Notes: generated from the letters alone by a model not told the origin. A DNA stretch of 64,000 nt from Cryptomeria japonica (GCF_030272615.1 NC_081405.1:468584008-468648007), one strand, 5' to 3'; shown: positions 12,486-25,212, counted from the stretch's first letter. Made by a program: numbers and translations.

Positions 12486-13497
12486 TCATATATCTGGTCT
12501 AGTCTGAGTCAAATATAATAGAGCTCCAGTCATAGATTTATACCTTTTAGGATTTACCGGAGCTAATATATATTTCTTTGTCAATTTCTCACTTGTAACC
12601 ATAGGAGTACCAACCGGTTTAGAATTTTCCATAACAAATTTCTTCAACAACTCTCTAGCATACTTAGTTTGATAGATGAAAATACCTTTATCAGTCTTAG
12701 TAATCTGCAAACCTAAGAAAATATCATAAATCTCTAATCATAGACATCTCAAATTCATTCTTCGTATTATCAGAGAATTCTATAACTTTTCCTCACCTCC
12801 AAAAATGATATTATCAACAAATACCTCAACAATCAATATGTCATCATTAGTGATCTTATAATACAAGCTACTATAAATATTACCTTTAGTGAAACCAAGC
12901 TTTAAAAGATATTTGTCCAATCTGGTATACCAAGCTCTAGGGGCTTGCTTCAATCCATATAAAGATTTCCTCAATCTACAAACCATGATATTGTCATCTG
13001 AAAGAGAAAATCCATCAAGATACTCAATGTAGACTTCCTCTTCAAGATCTCCATTTAGAAATGAACACTTAACATCCAACTAATAAACCTTGTTTTTCTT
13101 ATGGGAAACATAAGAAAGATAATCTCATAGCTTCAATCCTTGCTACTAGAGAAAAAGTTTCATCATAATCAATTCCTTCCTTCTGAGAATATCCTTTGTA
13201 GACCAATCTAGCCTTGTTCCTCACAACTTGTCCATCTTCATTCAATTTATTCCTAAAAACCATTTTAGTTTCAATAACATTCTTATTTTTAGGCCGGGGA
13301 ACTAAAGTCCATGTGTTGTTATTTTCTATCTGATCCAATTCCTCTTCCATAGCTTTCATCCAACATTCATCCTTACATGCTTGAACTACTAAAGCTAGTT
13401 CAATTTGAGAAATTAAGCATACCTCTTCAGTTGCCAACCTTCTTGTCATCACTCCTTTGCTTTTATCTCCAATAATTTGATCTTCTGAATGATTCAA
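12486..13497 (-). pseudogene. C1 reverse transcriptase, decayed
   Basis: Copia RVT_2-type reverse transcriptase in several open pieces. They read [20 protein letters not shown], then [20 protein letters not shown], then MDVKCSFLNGDLEEEVYIE (metal-binding Asp), SLYGLKQAPRAWY, and FVDNIIFGG. The last is the catalytic YVDD box with the second Asp changed to Asn, which should abolish activity. A frame break lies between 13079 and 13099. The 12486-12710 piece is the connection toward RNase H (SMTGALLYLTQTRPDI). Confidence 0.9.
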
Positions 13498-13728
13498 CCT
13501 TACATACCTAGGAGTCTTCTAACTTTCTATTTCTTTGCCATGATCTTTAGTTACTATTGAATTTTTTGATACTGCTGGGGTAACTGGTTCAACATTCTAT
13601 TCCGATTCAGGTACTAACATATTAGTTATGATCATTTCCACTTTTGGTTCTCTTTCATAAGTTCTGATTTGACCTTTGTACTGCTCATCCACCTAGACAT
13701 TAGTACTCTCCACAATTATCTGCAATCT

Positions 13729-14700
13729 TTAGTTATAACATCTATATGCTTTGCTTTCATTTGAATAACCAAGAAATATCCCTTCATCACATCCAGGATC
13801 AAACTTTCCAATGGAATCATCTCTTTTGATATAGCATTTACTACCAAAGATTCTGAAGTACTTAACTGTAGGTGTATGACCAAACCATAACTCATAAGGT
13901 GTCTTACCGATGTCTCCTTTGATATGAACTCTATTGAATGTGTATTTTTCCATGCTCATAGCTTCTCTCCAATAGATATGAGGAAAATTAGATTCCATCA
14001 TCATAGATCTAGCTGCATCCAGGATTTTTCTGTTGTTTCTTTCCACAACACCATTCTACTGAGGTGTACGGGATGCAGAGAACTGACTCCTTATGCCATG
14101 TTTCTCATATTAACTGTTAAATTCACTAGATGTGAATTCACCTACCTAATCATATCTTAAGCATTTTATCTTTAACCTTATCTCTGTCTCAACCATAGCT
14201 TTAAAGATCTTGAACTTTTCAAAGGCTTTAGATTTATCCTTTAGAAAAGTAATCCACATCATTCTAGAATAGTCATCAATGATTAGCATGAAATATCTAT
14301 TACCCTAAAAACTACTTATTCTAGCAGGACCATACAAATCAGTATGAATAAGATCAAGAATATCATTAGGTTTGTCTTGTATACTCTTAAAAGAATTTTT
14401 GACTCTCTTACCCATTTGACATTCCTTACATACTGGATTATGAGGCTTCACAATCTTAGGTAAATCTCTAACTACCTTAGTTGAACTAATCTTTACAATG
14501 CAATCAAAATTCACATGACACAACCTCTTATGCCATAGCTGACTCTGACCAATATGCCCAATCAAATATGTCTTCTCACCAGAGTTCAAATGAAAGATGT
14601 TACCTCTAGTCTGAGTACCGATTGCAATCTCCAATCTAGATTTGTTGATGATTTTGCATTTCCCATCCTTGAACTGTAATTGAAATCCCTTATCCACCAA
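13729..14700 (-). pseudogene. C1 integrase, decayed
   Basis: Copia integrase, which joins the new DNA copy to the genome. The zinc-binding N-terminus is seen as LWHKRLCHVNFD followed by VCKECQMGKR (HHCC). The core follows with LIHTDLYGP (first catalytic Asp), and NGVVERNNRKILDAARSM carries the catalytic Glu. PYELWFGHTPTVKYFRIFG and GIFLGYSNESKAYRCYN are the usual copia C-terminal signatures. Stops between 14046 and 14305 split the core. Confidence 0.9.
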
Positions 14701-14730
14701 CTATCCTACACTCAAAAGATTATGCCTTAA

Positions 14731-16074
14731 TCATTCTACATAATAAACATTATCAGTGTCATGCTTACCATCTAATGATATAGTTCCTCTTCCTCTAATC
14801 ATGCATGCTTTGTCATCTCCAAATCTGACTGGACCTCCATCAAATTCTTGCAAAGATAGAAACTTCCTTTTATCTCCAATCATATGATGTGAACATCCAC
14901 TGTCTATCACCAATTCATCCTTGTCTTCAAATTTAGCAGCAAGGGCCTTCTCTTCATTTTGAATGACAGGTTCCTGAGCATCTTCCTTGATACCTAATAA
15001 TACCCATTCCTTTCCATTGCCAGATCCACTAGCTGAATCTTTTGTCGATTCATTATCAAAATAATCAGTTACACCTTCCTCATCAGCATAGTAGCATGAT
15101 TTGTCTTTGTTCCTCCTATACTTATTCTTGTTTTGATATTCATGGTTAGGCTTATAAGATCTTCTATCTTTTTCTTCAAATCTTGAATTCCTCTCAGGAC
15201 ATCTAGATGCAAAATGACCTATCTTATTACATGCAAAACATTTGAAAGGAGATTTTCCTTCATACTTACTTCTTGCTAGACCTTTAGGTACCCTTCTATG
15301 AAATAGGGCTTCAAGTTTCTCAAGCTCTTCATCTTCTTTCTTCATATCATCTAGTTCATTTGCATATAATGCTTTCCAATCCTTCTTGCTGGTTGATGAT
15401 GTAGATGAATTGAAAGAAGATTCAGTCTTTGGAACTCCTTGAGGACCAAATTCTTCAAGCTCAAAAGCAGATAACTTTCCAACCAAAATATCCCTATTGA
15501 TAGAAGAGTTAGACAATGTTCTGAACTCATTGATTGTAGTAGCCTTCATTTTGTAAGCTGATGGAAAATCTCTTGATACTTTAGAAACAATCTCATCTTC
15601 GCTCAAAGATCCACCACAACATTGAATTCCCAAGACAATTTCATTGACTCTTTCCATAAAAGAAACAATTCTTTCATCTTCCTCCATTCTCAAGTTCTCA
15701 TATCTCACTCAGTAACCATCAAGTCTAGAAATTTTAACAATAGGATCACCTTCATTCAGAGTCTCCAACTTATCCCATATAGCCTTTGTAGATGATTTGT
15801 TTGTTAATCCCATTACTTGCTAATCTGAAAGGGTGTTCAAAAGGGCTTCTCTAGCTCCACAATAATTTTCAATGTACTTATCCAAGTCTATCAGAGGAGG
15901 ATTACCAAATACTAAATCATAAGGGATATATCCTTTCTCAATTATCTCCCAAATCTCCTTGCTAAGACATCTCAGATGAGTCTCCATTTGAAGCTTCCAT
16001 AATCTATAATTTGTTCCTTCAAGCCTAGGGTTGTCCTTTCAGTAAGCAATTTAAGTTGAATGATTACTCTCCAT
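14731..16074 (-). pseudogene. C1 gag and protease
   Basis: The reading begins at an ATG at 16074, just inside the primer site, and has early stops (near 16050, 15817 and 15713). It then stays open for 325 codons from 15708. The copia gag N-terminus is recognisable (LEGTNYRLWKLQMETHL). A CCHC zinc knuckle follows (CFACNKIGHFASRC, near 15230), and then the aspartic protease active site VIDSGCSHHMIGD near 14910. The piece ends just before the integrase zinc-binding region. Gag would form the virus-like particle, and the protease would cut the polyprotein. Confidence 0.88.
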
Positions 16075-16108
16075 AGGATCTTCCTCAAGTGGTTAAGCTT
16101 CTGCAAAG

Positions 16109-16126
16109 AGGACCAAGCTCTGGTAC
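16109..16126 (-). other. C1 primer binding site (tRNA-iMet type)
   Basis: The minus strand reads GTACCAGAGCTTGGTCC just inside the 5' LTR, close to the common copia site TGGTATCAGAGC that pairs with initiator Met tRNA. Confidence 0.75.
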
Positions 16127-16129
16127 AAT

Positions 16130-17339
16130 TGTTAGGATAACTGGTGAACAACTGAGAGGGGGGGGGGTGAATCAGTTGTTAATAGATTATGAAACTTTAA
16201 GCACACCAAACCTTTTACCGAAATGCATAAACCAAATACTAGAATATAAGATATATCAATTAAGAACAAACATAAATCATAAACTAGTTACCATGCATCC
16301 ATAACACATAACAACAAGATTTTTACGTGGAAAACTCAGTAAAGGGAAAAACCATGGTGGGAAGCCTACCCATAGTCAAATGATACTTCTATAGTAAGTA
16401 TGTGATTACAATAACGGGCTTTCACATGCAGGAAGGTCAATAGCCTAGAGTACACTGCTCATCACAAAAGGAGCCTCACTGACTACAAAAGATATCTAGA
16501 CTACAATCCAGAAATAAGAATGAACTGCAAGAATAACATCTCCTATGCTTGAGTACAGTTTTGGTTAAGCTCAATGCTGAAGGTCTTAAACCTTTTACAC
16601 AAATTCAATTCAATCACCTATGATTGATCAAAACCTCTGCATATGATTACAACTTTATTCACACATAGATAATCCCATAACCATAATCTCAGACCACGAT
16701 CTACAAAGGGATCTTACATAATATTTATACCAACCTGAGACCTAAACAATTAGGTCAGCCACCTAAAATATAATATAATAAATCTATTACATAAACCTAC
16801 AAACCAATGATAATCCAAGTCGGTCTAAGACTAAAAAAACATTAACCAAATAATAAATCCAACTGGTAACGCAACAAGAGCATCCACCAACACGTTACAT
16901 AAACCAGTCCATAACCTAGTAGAATAAGACCAGAACCAAAATAGGTCGCCATAAACCAAATGCAACACCACCAATCAGCTGGAACACAAATACGATAACC
17001 ATCAACATCCTGAATACCTTCTAGAAGCAGCACCAACACAACTTATTGAATCCATCAAAAGGTCTTCAATGATTACCGGTAACGAAAAGGCTTACTAGAA
17101 CATATGATAGCTTCTGGAACACCAAATCCCAAACCAACTGAATGTGACATGCAATTGAATGACATGAATAATCAAACCAAACCAATTCCACCATTTAGAA
17201 TATACCAAAGACAAATCTCCTGATCATCATCAAAGTCCAACCATTCTACAGGAACCCGGTAGATAACCAAACAAGCTAGTGTTGGCATCAATGACAAACA
17301 TCAATGCAACACATAATCAATTCCTCCAAATTTCCAACA
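16130..17339 (-). repeat. C1 5' LTR
   Basis: TGTTAGGATAACTGG...TTTCCAACA on the plus strand, so TG...CA ends are intact. It aligns with 10313-11516 and with 18182-19289. It includes the same G-run (near 16158), the CATGCAGGAAGG segment and a tail with GTTGGCATCAATGAC. Confidence 0.9.
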
Positions 17340-18181
17340 TTTAAATCTTATGATGATCTATATATATGACACATGTACATGCACACACACACACACATGT
17401 AGATTTAATAATGCATAGTCACTTAATAACACAAAAAGGAATGTCCCGTTGATGAAGAATATGTGTTGGGACGCGATCCCTCACCCCCCTATAGGAATCA
17501 AGGTATCATGCATGAGCCAGATACTACACATCTTGTATGTATAGTATCTACGTAGGTGTGCGGCATTGATCGACTCTTTAATAGGAGTGCCATCCATGGA
17601 GGATAGGCCATAGGCACCAAAACCATAAATAAAGGTGATGATGTATAAACCTAACCAATTTGGGCTAAATTTCCCTTTTTGGTCAGATGACGCATTAACA
17701 TTTCTTTGGTTCTCATAAAGAACTAGGTCACCTTTCTTAAAGGTTCGAGGTAGAACACTTTGGTTATATTGTTTGGATAGAGACTTTTGATAATATTGAA
17801 GATGTTCAAGGGCCATTAAGCAGTGCTCATCCAGCAATTTAAGCTGGTTTAAACAAAGAGTGCAATAAGAATCATCATCAATAACCCCTTTTAAGGAGAC
17901 CCACAAAGAGAGAATCTCCAATTCAAGAGGCATTATAGAATCAACACCATACACGAGGTTGTAGGGTTTCGTTCCTATAGCCGCATGAACACTCATGCGA
18001 TAGGCCCATAACACATAGATTAACTGCAAATGCCAATCTCTACAATGTTTAGTGATGATCTTGCATAAGATTTGTTCAATGGTTTTGTTAGGTGCTTCTG
18101 CTTGACCGTTAGATTGCAGGTAGTAAGGTGTAGAAAAGTGGTGCTTAATGTGAAATTTTTCAAGAAAATGCTTAACCTCCT
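17340..18181 (-). pseudogene. Gypsy integrase C-terminal fragment (G3)
   Basis: The 3' part of a Ty3/gypsy pol. It starts inside the integrase core (HHFSTPYYLQSNGQAEAPNK with the catalytic Glu) and continues through WAYRMSVHAAIGTKPY, LVYGVDSIMPLELE and the C-terminal segment LPRTFKKGDLVLYENQRN to a stop near 17484. It aligns well by eye with the integrase of G2 at 50400-51790, so it is the same family. The frame is nearly intact for about 235 codons. The remainder was cut off where the C1-type LTR (18182) begins. A (CA)n microsatellite sits at about 17381-17398 downstream. Confidence 0.88.
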
Positions 18182-19289
18182 TGTTAGGATAACTAGTGGA
18201 CAACTGAGAGGGGCGGTGAATCAGTTGTCAATAGATTATGAAAATTTAAGCACAAAAACCTTTTATCGGAATAACAAATATATCAATTAACCACAACCAT
18301 AAATCATAAACCAAATACCATGCATCCACAATACATAACACCAAGATTTATACATGGAAAAACTGGTAAAGGGAAAAACCATGGTGGGAAACCCTACCCA
18401 CAGTCAGATGATACTTCTCCAGTAAGTATGTGATTACAATAAAGGGGTCTACACATGCAGGAAGGAAAACTTCTCATCACAAAAGAGCCTCATTGACTAC
18501 AAAAATCTTTAGACTATAATCCGAAAGGAAGAGTGATCTACAAGAATAACATCTCCTGTGCTTGAGTACAGTTCCAGTTAAGCTCAATACCAAAGGTCTT
18601 AAACCTCTTACTCAAACCCAATCCTCTGCATATGATTACAACTTTATTTGCACACAAATAATCCCATAGCCCATGATCTACAAAGAGATCTTACATCATA
18701 TTTATACAAACCCGGGACCTAAACAATTAGGTCAGCAACCCAAAAGATAGTACAATAAATCCATTACATAAACCTGCAAACCAATGATAACCCAAGCTGG
18801 CCTAAGACCAAAACATTAAACAAACAATAAATCTAATTGGTAACGCATCAGGAGCATCCACCAACATGTTACATAAATTGGTCTGTAACCTAGGAGAATA
18901 ACAAAGAATAGCACCAAACCTAAAATAGGTTGCCATAAGCTAAATACAACACCACCAATCAACTGGAACATGAACATGATAACCATTAGCATCCTGAGAA
19001 CCTTCTAGAAGCCACACCAACACCACTTATCGAATCCATCAAAAGATCTTCAACAAAGCTCTGTCGGTAAAACCCTTACCAGTAACCAAAAGGCTTACTA
19101 GAACATATGATAGCTTCCAGATCACCAAATCCCAAACCAACTGAATGTGATACGCACATGAATGAAGAAACCAAACCAATTCCATCAAACTGAATGTATT
19201 AGAGAATATCGGAGATGATCTCTAGATCAACATCACAATCCAAACACTCTAATGGAACCCGATAGACAACCAAACAAGCTAGTGTTGAC
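18182..19289 (-). repeat. C1-family LTR, truncated
   Basis: TGTTAGGATAACTAGTGGACAACTGAGAGG opens it, as in the C1 LTRs. It follows them through the CATGCAGGAAGG and AACCTAGGAGAATAAC segments to CTAGTGTTGAC, where the last roughly 50 bp are missing and the C3 LTR begins. It could be a solo LTR into which C3 inserted, with its tail beyond the window, or a recombination product. Confidence 0.85.
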
Positions 19290-20822
19290 TGTTAATCTTA
19301 GAGGATTCGATTAATATTGAGAGGGAGGGTGATTCAGTATTAACAATAATTTGAAATCAGAAACTTAGACTCATAAAACTTTCACCAAATCAAACATAGA
19401 CCAACATTAGAGTCATTTACCAGCACCGGTATCTGCTAATAAAAATCTGCTAAACTGATATATCAGTGCTGAACATTAAGTTCTCTTTAACCATGCATAA
19501 ACTGAAAGTAAAACATAACATCACATAAAAAAATTCACCATATGAACACCATGATTTTCACGTGGAAACCCAAATAGGGAAAATCCATAGTGGGAATTGG
19601 CACCCACAAATATTTTGCACTCTTTCAGAATGTGCCCTTTTAGGAGCCAAGCCCGGTTAGAAGCTTACAATGATGCCTTGTTAGGAGCAGACCCTGTTAG
19701 CAGTCACCCGCTTAAGGGATTTACCTCAACCCTATTATAAGCTTTGATCTATTAGGATCAACCTCATAAGAGTATTTAGAACTCAGATATTGAGTCACCC
19801 TATTAGGGGATTTTACAATGTGAGGCCTATTAAGACCTACTCGATTAAGGGATTTTAGATACTGTAATTGTTAGAGAACAACAGTGAATGATCTGTGTAT
19901 AGAAATAAATTGCTTTCTTGATCAAATCCAATTAAGTTCTAAGTTTACATCACTCTGGCAGATCTTCTCACACACCTTGGTTTGTCTTCACACACTTCTC
20001 AAAATCATCGACACTTGAAAACATCAACCTTACCGACATAAATAACCTTTACAAGTAGGTCAGCATCAAAACCCTAAGACTTCATACATATATAATCATA
20101 GATCTTTACAAATCACTATAGATGATCATATGGATCATTATAATCAATTACAAATCAATATCAACTATTGAATGATCATAAGTTGTCATAGCAAGTCGAT
20201 GTAGTACAAAGTCAAACCCTTAGCTCATTCCACTAAGCACTTTGCACATTCCCAAGAAATTTGCTTTCCAAACGTGCCAAAACATATTTCAAACACTTCA
20301 TGTGTTTTGTGCCATGTTATCATAAACATGTGAACTTTATGTAGATAACCACCAAACCAAAAATCATTACCGGTCCTTAAACCCTTCTTAAACCCTGGCA
20401 AAAACTCAACATAAATTATAAACATAACTTCTGGTTGTCACTACTTGATGTGGTTCTAGTTAGATATGTGTTACAATGATAGAAAATTACATTCAAAACC
20501 AAAAATCCTCAACCATCACCAATCACCAGATACAATCAAAATATTTCCTCATTTACCGGTTAAGATCCTAATTCTCAGTTTCTTGATTGTTTACCAGTAA
20601 GCTCTCTCTGATAGACCAAAAGATTTAGATGACACAATACAAAATAAGTAAACATCAATAGACATTAATAGACATTAGTTTCCATCAATGGCAACACAAA
20701 TAACTGATCAAAGTCATCCATCATGCAATCTCAATCTCTTCATCACAATGTCATCTCAAATAGTCTTTTACCGGTTCAGTCATCATTCTCCATCTGTATC
20801 ATTTATACAAAACATGCCAATA
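19290..20822 (-). repeat. C3 copia 3' LTR
   Basis: Runs from TGTTAATCTTAGAGG to CATGCCAATA on the plus strand, about 1.53 kb. The assignment rests on position: it is followed by a copia-type purine tract and the 'TTTGGCATTGATGG' end of the 3' untranslated region, the same layout as at the C1 3' LTR. The matching 5' LTR is not in the window because the gag end of C3 is cut near 62605. The direct repeats of GTTAGGAGCAGACC and CTATTAGGG type near 19640-19870 belong to this LTR. Confidence 0.7.
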
Positions 20823-20929
20823 ATCTCCCCCTTTGGCATTGATGGAAACACTAAACATCAACATAATCAACTCATACTATTCCGCTCTGTTCTAGACCTT
20901 TTTTGTAATTCTTCTCTTCTCTAGTGCAC
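20823..20929 (-). other. C3 polypurine tract and 3' untranslated end
   Basis: CTCCCCCTTTGGCATTGATGG at 20824 reads on the minus strand as CCAAAGGGGGAG abutting the LTR. The segment is the last part of C3 before the G1 insertion. The other side of the untranslated region resumes at 46920. Confidence 0.7.
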
Positions 20930-22451
20930 TGTTAGCACATATTTTTGGAAAATATTATGTGCTATTTGTTTGATGTTTTATATGTACATTTTCATCATAA
21001 AAGCATTTATTGCTGGATTGAATATGTAGGAGGTATGTTGCAGTATCTGAAGGATGCTACTCTGAAATTTTTTCAAAATTGAAAAAGTACCGCTGGGGCA
21101 TGCTAAGGGTTGGCACTGAATAGGGACTACATGAGGAAGTTTCATCATGACAGTATTGGGATTCTTATGAAGACATTCTTTGGGCCTATGTGATAGAATC
21201 TATCATTTATTAGCACATATGAAATTTCTATGGAAGGTCAGAAGTGTAAACAATATAAGAAGAGGAGCTTAATTAGCATGATTATCAAATCTGAGCTATC
21301 AATGTAAGTTACCCCAATAAGACTGACTATCCGTAACAATGAAAGAACCTATCGGTGTGACCTAGACCGACCATTCTGAAGGAGAACCCAAAGGAAATTC
21401 AAAAGGAGGGTTTCATTGGCATAACACTCACTATCGGGGGCATGAGAAAAGTGTTGTGCCGATAGCCGATGAGGTTATCAGTATAACTTACACCGATGAA
21501 AGAGAATGTGAAGTAGAGGTCGACAATGTCATCAGGTCATCAGAAAGTGTCATCTCATGCTACCCTGATACCCGATGTGCTAGGTGGAAAAAGTGGTGTC
21601 ATCGACATGACTTACTATGATGAGGTGATACCAAAAGGAGGAAAATACTAAGTCATTGGGGTACCTTAAACTATCGGTGAGAGATGTTTTAGGTTATGCT
21701 GATACCTGATGAGGAGGACAAGTTAGGCATGGAGAAAGAGACTTGATCAGGGTGAGTTACACCAATCGAAGACATAGTCATCAAAATATCATCACCTCAT
21801 CAGGAGGAGACATCTTTTGTTACACCAATGCTCGATGAGAAAGAGGAGGTAGGTGTAAACAAAGAGATCTCATCAGGGAAACGTATGCCAATAGATTGGA
21901 GGAATAAAAGATACATAAGTTCAAAGGCGATGACATCGGGTCATCGGAGTAAGATAAAGTGAGTTGTTCTGATGCCTGATAAGGTGACTCGATGTAACAA
22001 ACAAGATGCAAACTATGAAGGAGGACTCATTGGGATAGCTTAAACCATCAGAGGAGCGTATTTGCAATTATGTCGATACCTGATGGGCAGAATGCCACAA
22101 AGGAATAGATGAAGGGTATATTGGAATGACCTACATCGATGTGATATAAAAGTAAAGGTAAAGCCTAGCTAGAAGGAAGAGCCATCGGGGAAGTTATAAC
22201 CATCGGGATGATAACAAATGAGCTATGCCGATACCTAGCAAAGTCATCAGTGAGACCTATGCTGATCAAAAGGAAGGGTGGTGCCAAATGATTGAATTAA
22301 CGGGAAGAGTTATGATGACTAGCTATTTCAAAATCTGATCTCAATGAATCCACCTGCCATTATTAAATATAGGCAATGGATAGCCCTGTGCTTACACAAG
22401 GAAAATAACAACACCGTTTCAATTGAGTAAATTCTCCTAGTGTATTAAATA

Positions 22452-22460
22452 TTTATATAG
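22452..22460 (+). promoter_or_regulatory. TATA-like box in G1 5' LTR
   Basis: ATTTATATAGAAG lies about 110 bp upstream of the LTR ORF start. The same sequence is kept in the 3' LTR at 42838-42848. It is the likely U3 promoter, which would put the LTR ORF inside the transcribed R/U5 part. Confidence 0.5.
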
Positions 22461-22565
22461 AAGCTGGTATAAGGAATTTTCATAGCAGACTTAAGAAAAC
22501 AAAGATATTGAAGTGGAAATAAACTGCAAAAAAATTGAATTTCAAAAGGCTTCAAGGAATCAAAT

Positions 22566-24410
22566 ATGGAGGGTTTTAGTTCCAAGGGCAAGAGGAAGGT
22601 CACTGAGGTCTCTGAGAGTGCTTCGAAGAAGTCTAAAGGTGGAGAAGGTGTGCAGAAATGAAAGTAAGCCAAGATATGATTGACCAAATGATCTCACCAA
22701 GAGCCAAATCCCATAGATCTAAGACTAATTTGCCTATCCAGCTAGAAGATGATTTCAAGGAATTTGGTGATGTCAGGACTAGGGTTAGAGGTCATGAGTT
22801 TCTCTTGTATCATTATTCACGAAGAAGAAATCCGACCCCAATCTCAAACCCATGGACAATTGGATTGGGTAAACTTGTGGTTCCTAACATCTTTGTGAAT
22901 ATTCGATTGATGAAAACATTGGCTAGGGCTTATAATGCCACAAAAAGATGTATTCAATTGCCAAATGATGATGCATTCATCCGTATATCACTAGCCACCA
23001 TTCAAGAGGTTTTTGATCTTGGATTTGAATCTAATGTGCCTCTGTCTTTTGAGAAACTGGAGGAAGAGTATATAAAGATGGATATTGTATACAATGGGTG
23101 GAATTAGGCCATACATAAGGTTGAGAAAGGAAAGTTGATAGATGAAGATGGGCCCCCATTTGATATCAACATTTTCAAGCAGTATCTGCAATATGCATAT
23201 ATGGCATGCAGTCAAGTGGGAGGAGTCAAGGTTTCATTTGTAGCTCAGACATGACCTTTGGTTCTTGCTGCTGACACACAAATGCATGAGCCAAGACAGT
23301 TCGATTATGCTAGTTACATTGTTGAGAAGATGCATGAGGGTTTCTTAAGCCTTCATAATAACCCTAACAATTCTTTTAAGTTTTATTCATTGTTGATGCA
23401 TATTATTTTGTTTTATGGACAACACAGGGGGTTGTGCCCTGAGGAATGAAAGCTAAATGTTCATGGCAAGGATGGAAATGAGAAGCCAATACAAGTATGG
23501 GTATCACTATGGGATTCTCAGTTCATGAGATCTCATTATGTCAAATTTAAAGAGTTTTTTGTGCAACCATTGTACAAATTTTTGGGGTTACTTTTGATGG
23601 ATCATTTTTCAGAAGAAATCAAAAGATCTCTTAGACCCCATGAACATGGGGATATCTGGATTGATCATAATTGGGGTGACTGGTATGTATTTGAGGACTT
23701 CACATATGTTAGAGTGTTTGGATTCGAAGGTGTGCCTTATGTTCTACCAGAGCCTGCGCTCGACATAATTGCCTACCTAGAGATTGTGAGACAAATGAGT
23801 GTTTCTAATGCACAACATTTTAGGGGTGCACACAAGCAAGTTTATCTGCCGAGGAGTCTACATTTTTGTGACTTCACTATTGTATCGACAAAGGTGTATG
23901 AAGTCATTGACAGGAGGTTGATAGAAGATTATAACCTCTATGAGCACACAAGTCGAATGAATTATGTATTGTTTGTAGAAAGTACTAGAGGAATTTTGGA
24001 TTATCTACCAAAGAAAAATGGATAACACGGTGTCACACCATAGGATTTTGGATCGATTAAATAGATTACTATAGGATCAGACACTGAGTGACAAAAGGAT
24101 CAATAAGGTCAAAAAAATGATTGACACTAATGAAAAAATCACAGGAGAGTTGAAAATTGAATATGAGGAGTGTTAGTGGATTGTTAATCATGGATTCCCA
24201 AGTGTGGTAGATGATGTAGGGGTTATAAAGGATAAAGAACAATGGATTACCGAATGCAAATCTCTACTCATCTCAACCCTTATCATTGCCCATGCGGATA
24301 CTTTGGATATGCATGAAACAGGGGAACAGGTTGAGAGTTTTGTTACAACAGAGGTAGCAGTTAGAGACATCATCTTCAATGCCTACACATATAAAGATGG
24401 ATATCTTTAA
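22566..24410 (+). pseudogene. LTR-encoded ORF, 5' LTR copy (deleted)
   Basis: Starts with ATG at 22566 (MEGFSSKGKRKVTEV), a lysine/serine-rich N-terminus, then a stop at codon 32. It continues as LEDDFKEFGDVRTRVRGHE, NPWTIGLGKLVVPNIFVN, IQEVFDLGFESNVPLSFEKL and DFTYVRVFGFEGVPYVLPEP. About 1.05 kb of the coding region is missing at 23966. The C-terminal part (from 24020, DNTVSHHRILDRLN-like, to DGYL at 24410) resumes in another frame. I recognise no known domain. Its presence in both LTRs shows it is part of the repeat itself, not a later insertion in one copy. Confidence 0.75.
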
Positions 24411-25212
24411 CATATCCAAAAGTGTGGTCAAAGGCTAGATGGGAAGAATTAGTTGTGTTTTAGTTATAGGAGTTGAGGGGGGGGGGCAGTTAGGTTTTTG
24501 TTAGTCTTAGTTTGTAATGATGAAAGGGTGTGTCCTTTCATTTGTATCTTTTGAGTCACATGTATATAGGGAGTCATTTTAATTTTCTGGGGAACAAAAT
24601 GTAAGAAAGACTACTATTTTCCAAATTGTCTGTTGGAACTAGTAGTGTTATGTAAAACAGGTTTGTAGAAATGAAAATCCATTTTGTGCAAGCAAGTGTA
24701 TCATGAAGTACCTGTGAGTATATAGTTTTTGTATACCCATTGTTCCAAAAATTAATATACAATATTTGTTACCTTTATCTTCAGATCATTCCATGTTATA
24801 TGATGTTGATGAGTTAAAATCCTTTGGATAAATCTGAATAAGGTTTGTTGCAATGTTTTATCACTTGTTTTTATATAGATAACAAAATTGTTTTTGTTGA
24901 TCTTATAGCATAAATTGAAGCCATTGCAATGATAGTCTTTCATACTTGTGAGTTCTCTCAGCCTGTCTCCAGGGATCACAAATATTTGTCCATTAAGTAA
25001 CATGTAAATTGTCAGATAAGGCACTGGTCTGTTATTAGTTTTCTGTGAGTAAATTTGGTGTGCACAAAGTCCTCACCAGAGAAAAATATTACTAGCTTCT
25101 ACTAGCATTGTTTTTTCATATTCACTTAAGGTTCCAACAACATTCTTTTATAATATTTTATTCATTATCAATTATATTCAAGTTTTCAGATTAAAGCAAG
25201 TTAAAAGAACAT

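Larger units (their letters stand above)
10313..17339 (-). mobile_element. Ty1/copia retrotransposon C1, two LTRs
   Basis: A minus-strand copia element of about 7.0 kb. Two LTRs of about 1.2 kb (10313-11516 and 16130-17339) share start and end sequences. A tRNA-iMet-type primer site lies inside the high-coordinate LTR and a purine tract inside the low one. Between them, in copia order, are gag with a CCHC knuckle, protease, integrase, reverse transcriptase and RNase H. In-frame stops in gag, integrase and reverse transcriptase and a changed YVDD box show it is dead. The five bases on either side (AGGAG and TTTAA) do not match, so no target duplication is visible. Confidence 0.92.

Noticed and set aside
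17381-17398. (CA)n run as a regulatory element
   Set aside because: Plain dinucleotide microsatellite of about nine repeats next to a dead integrase fragment.
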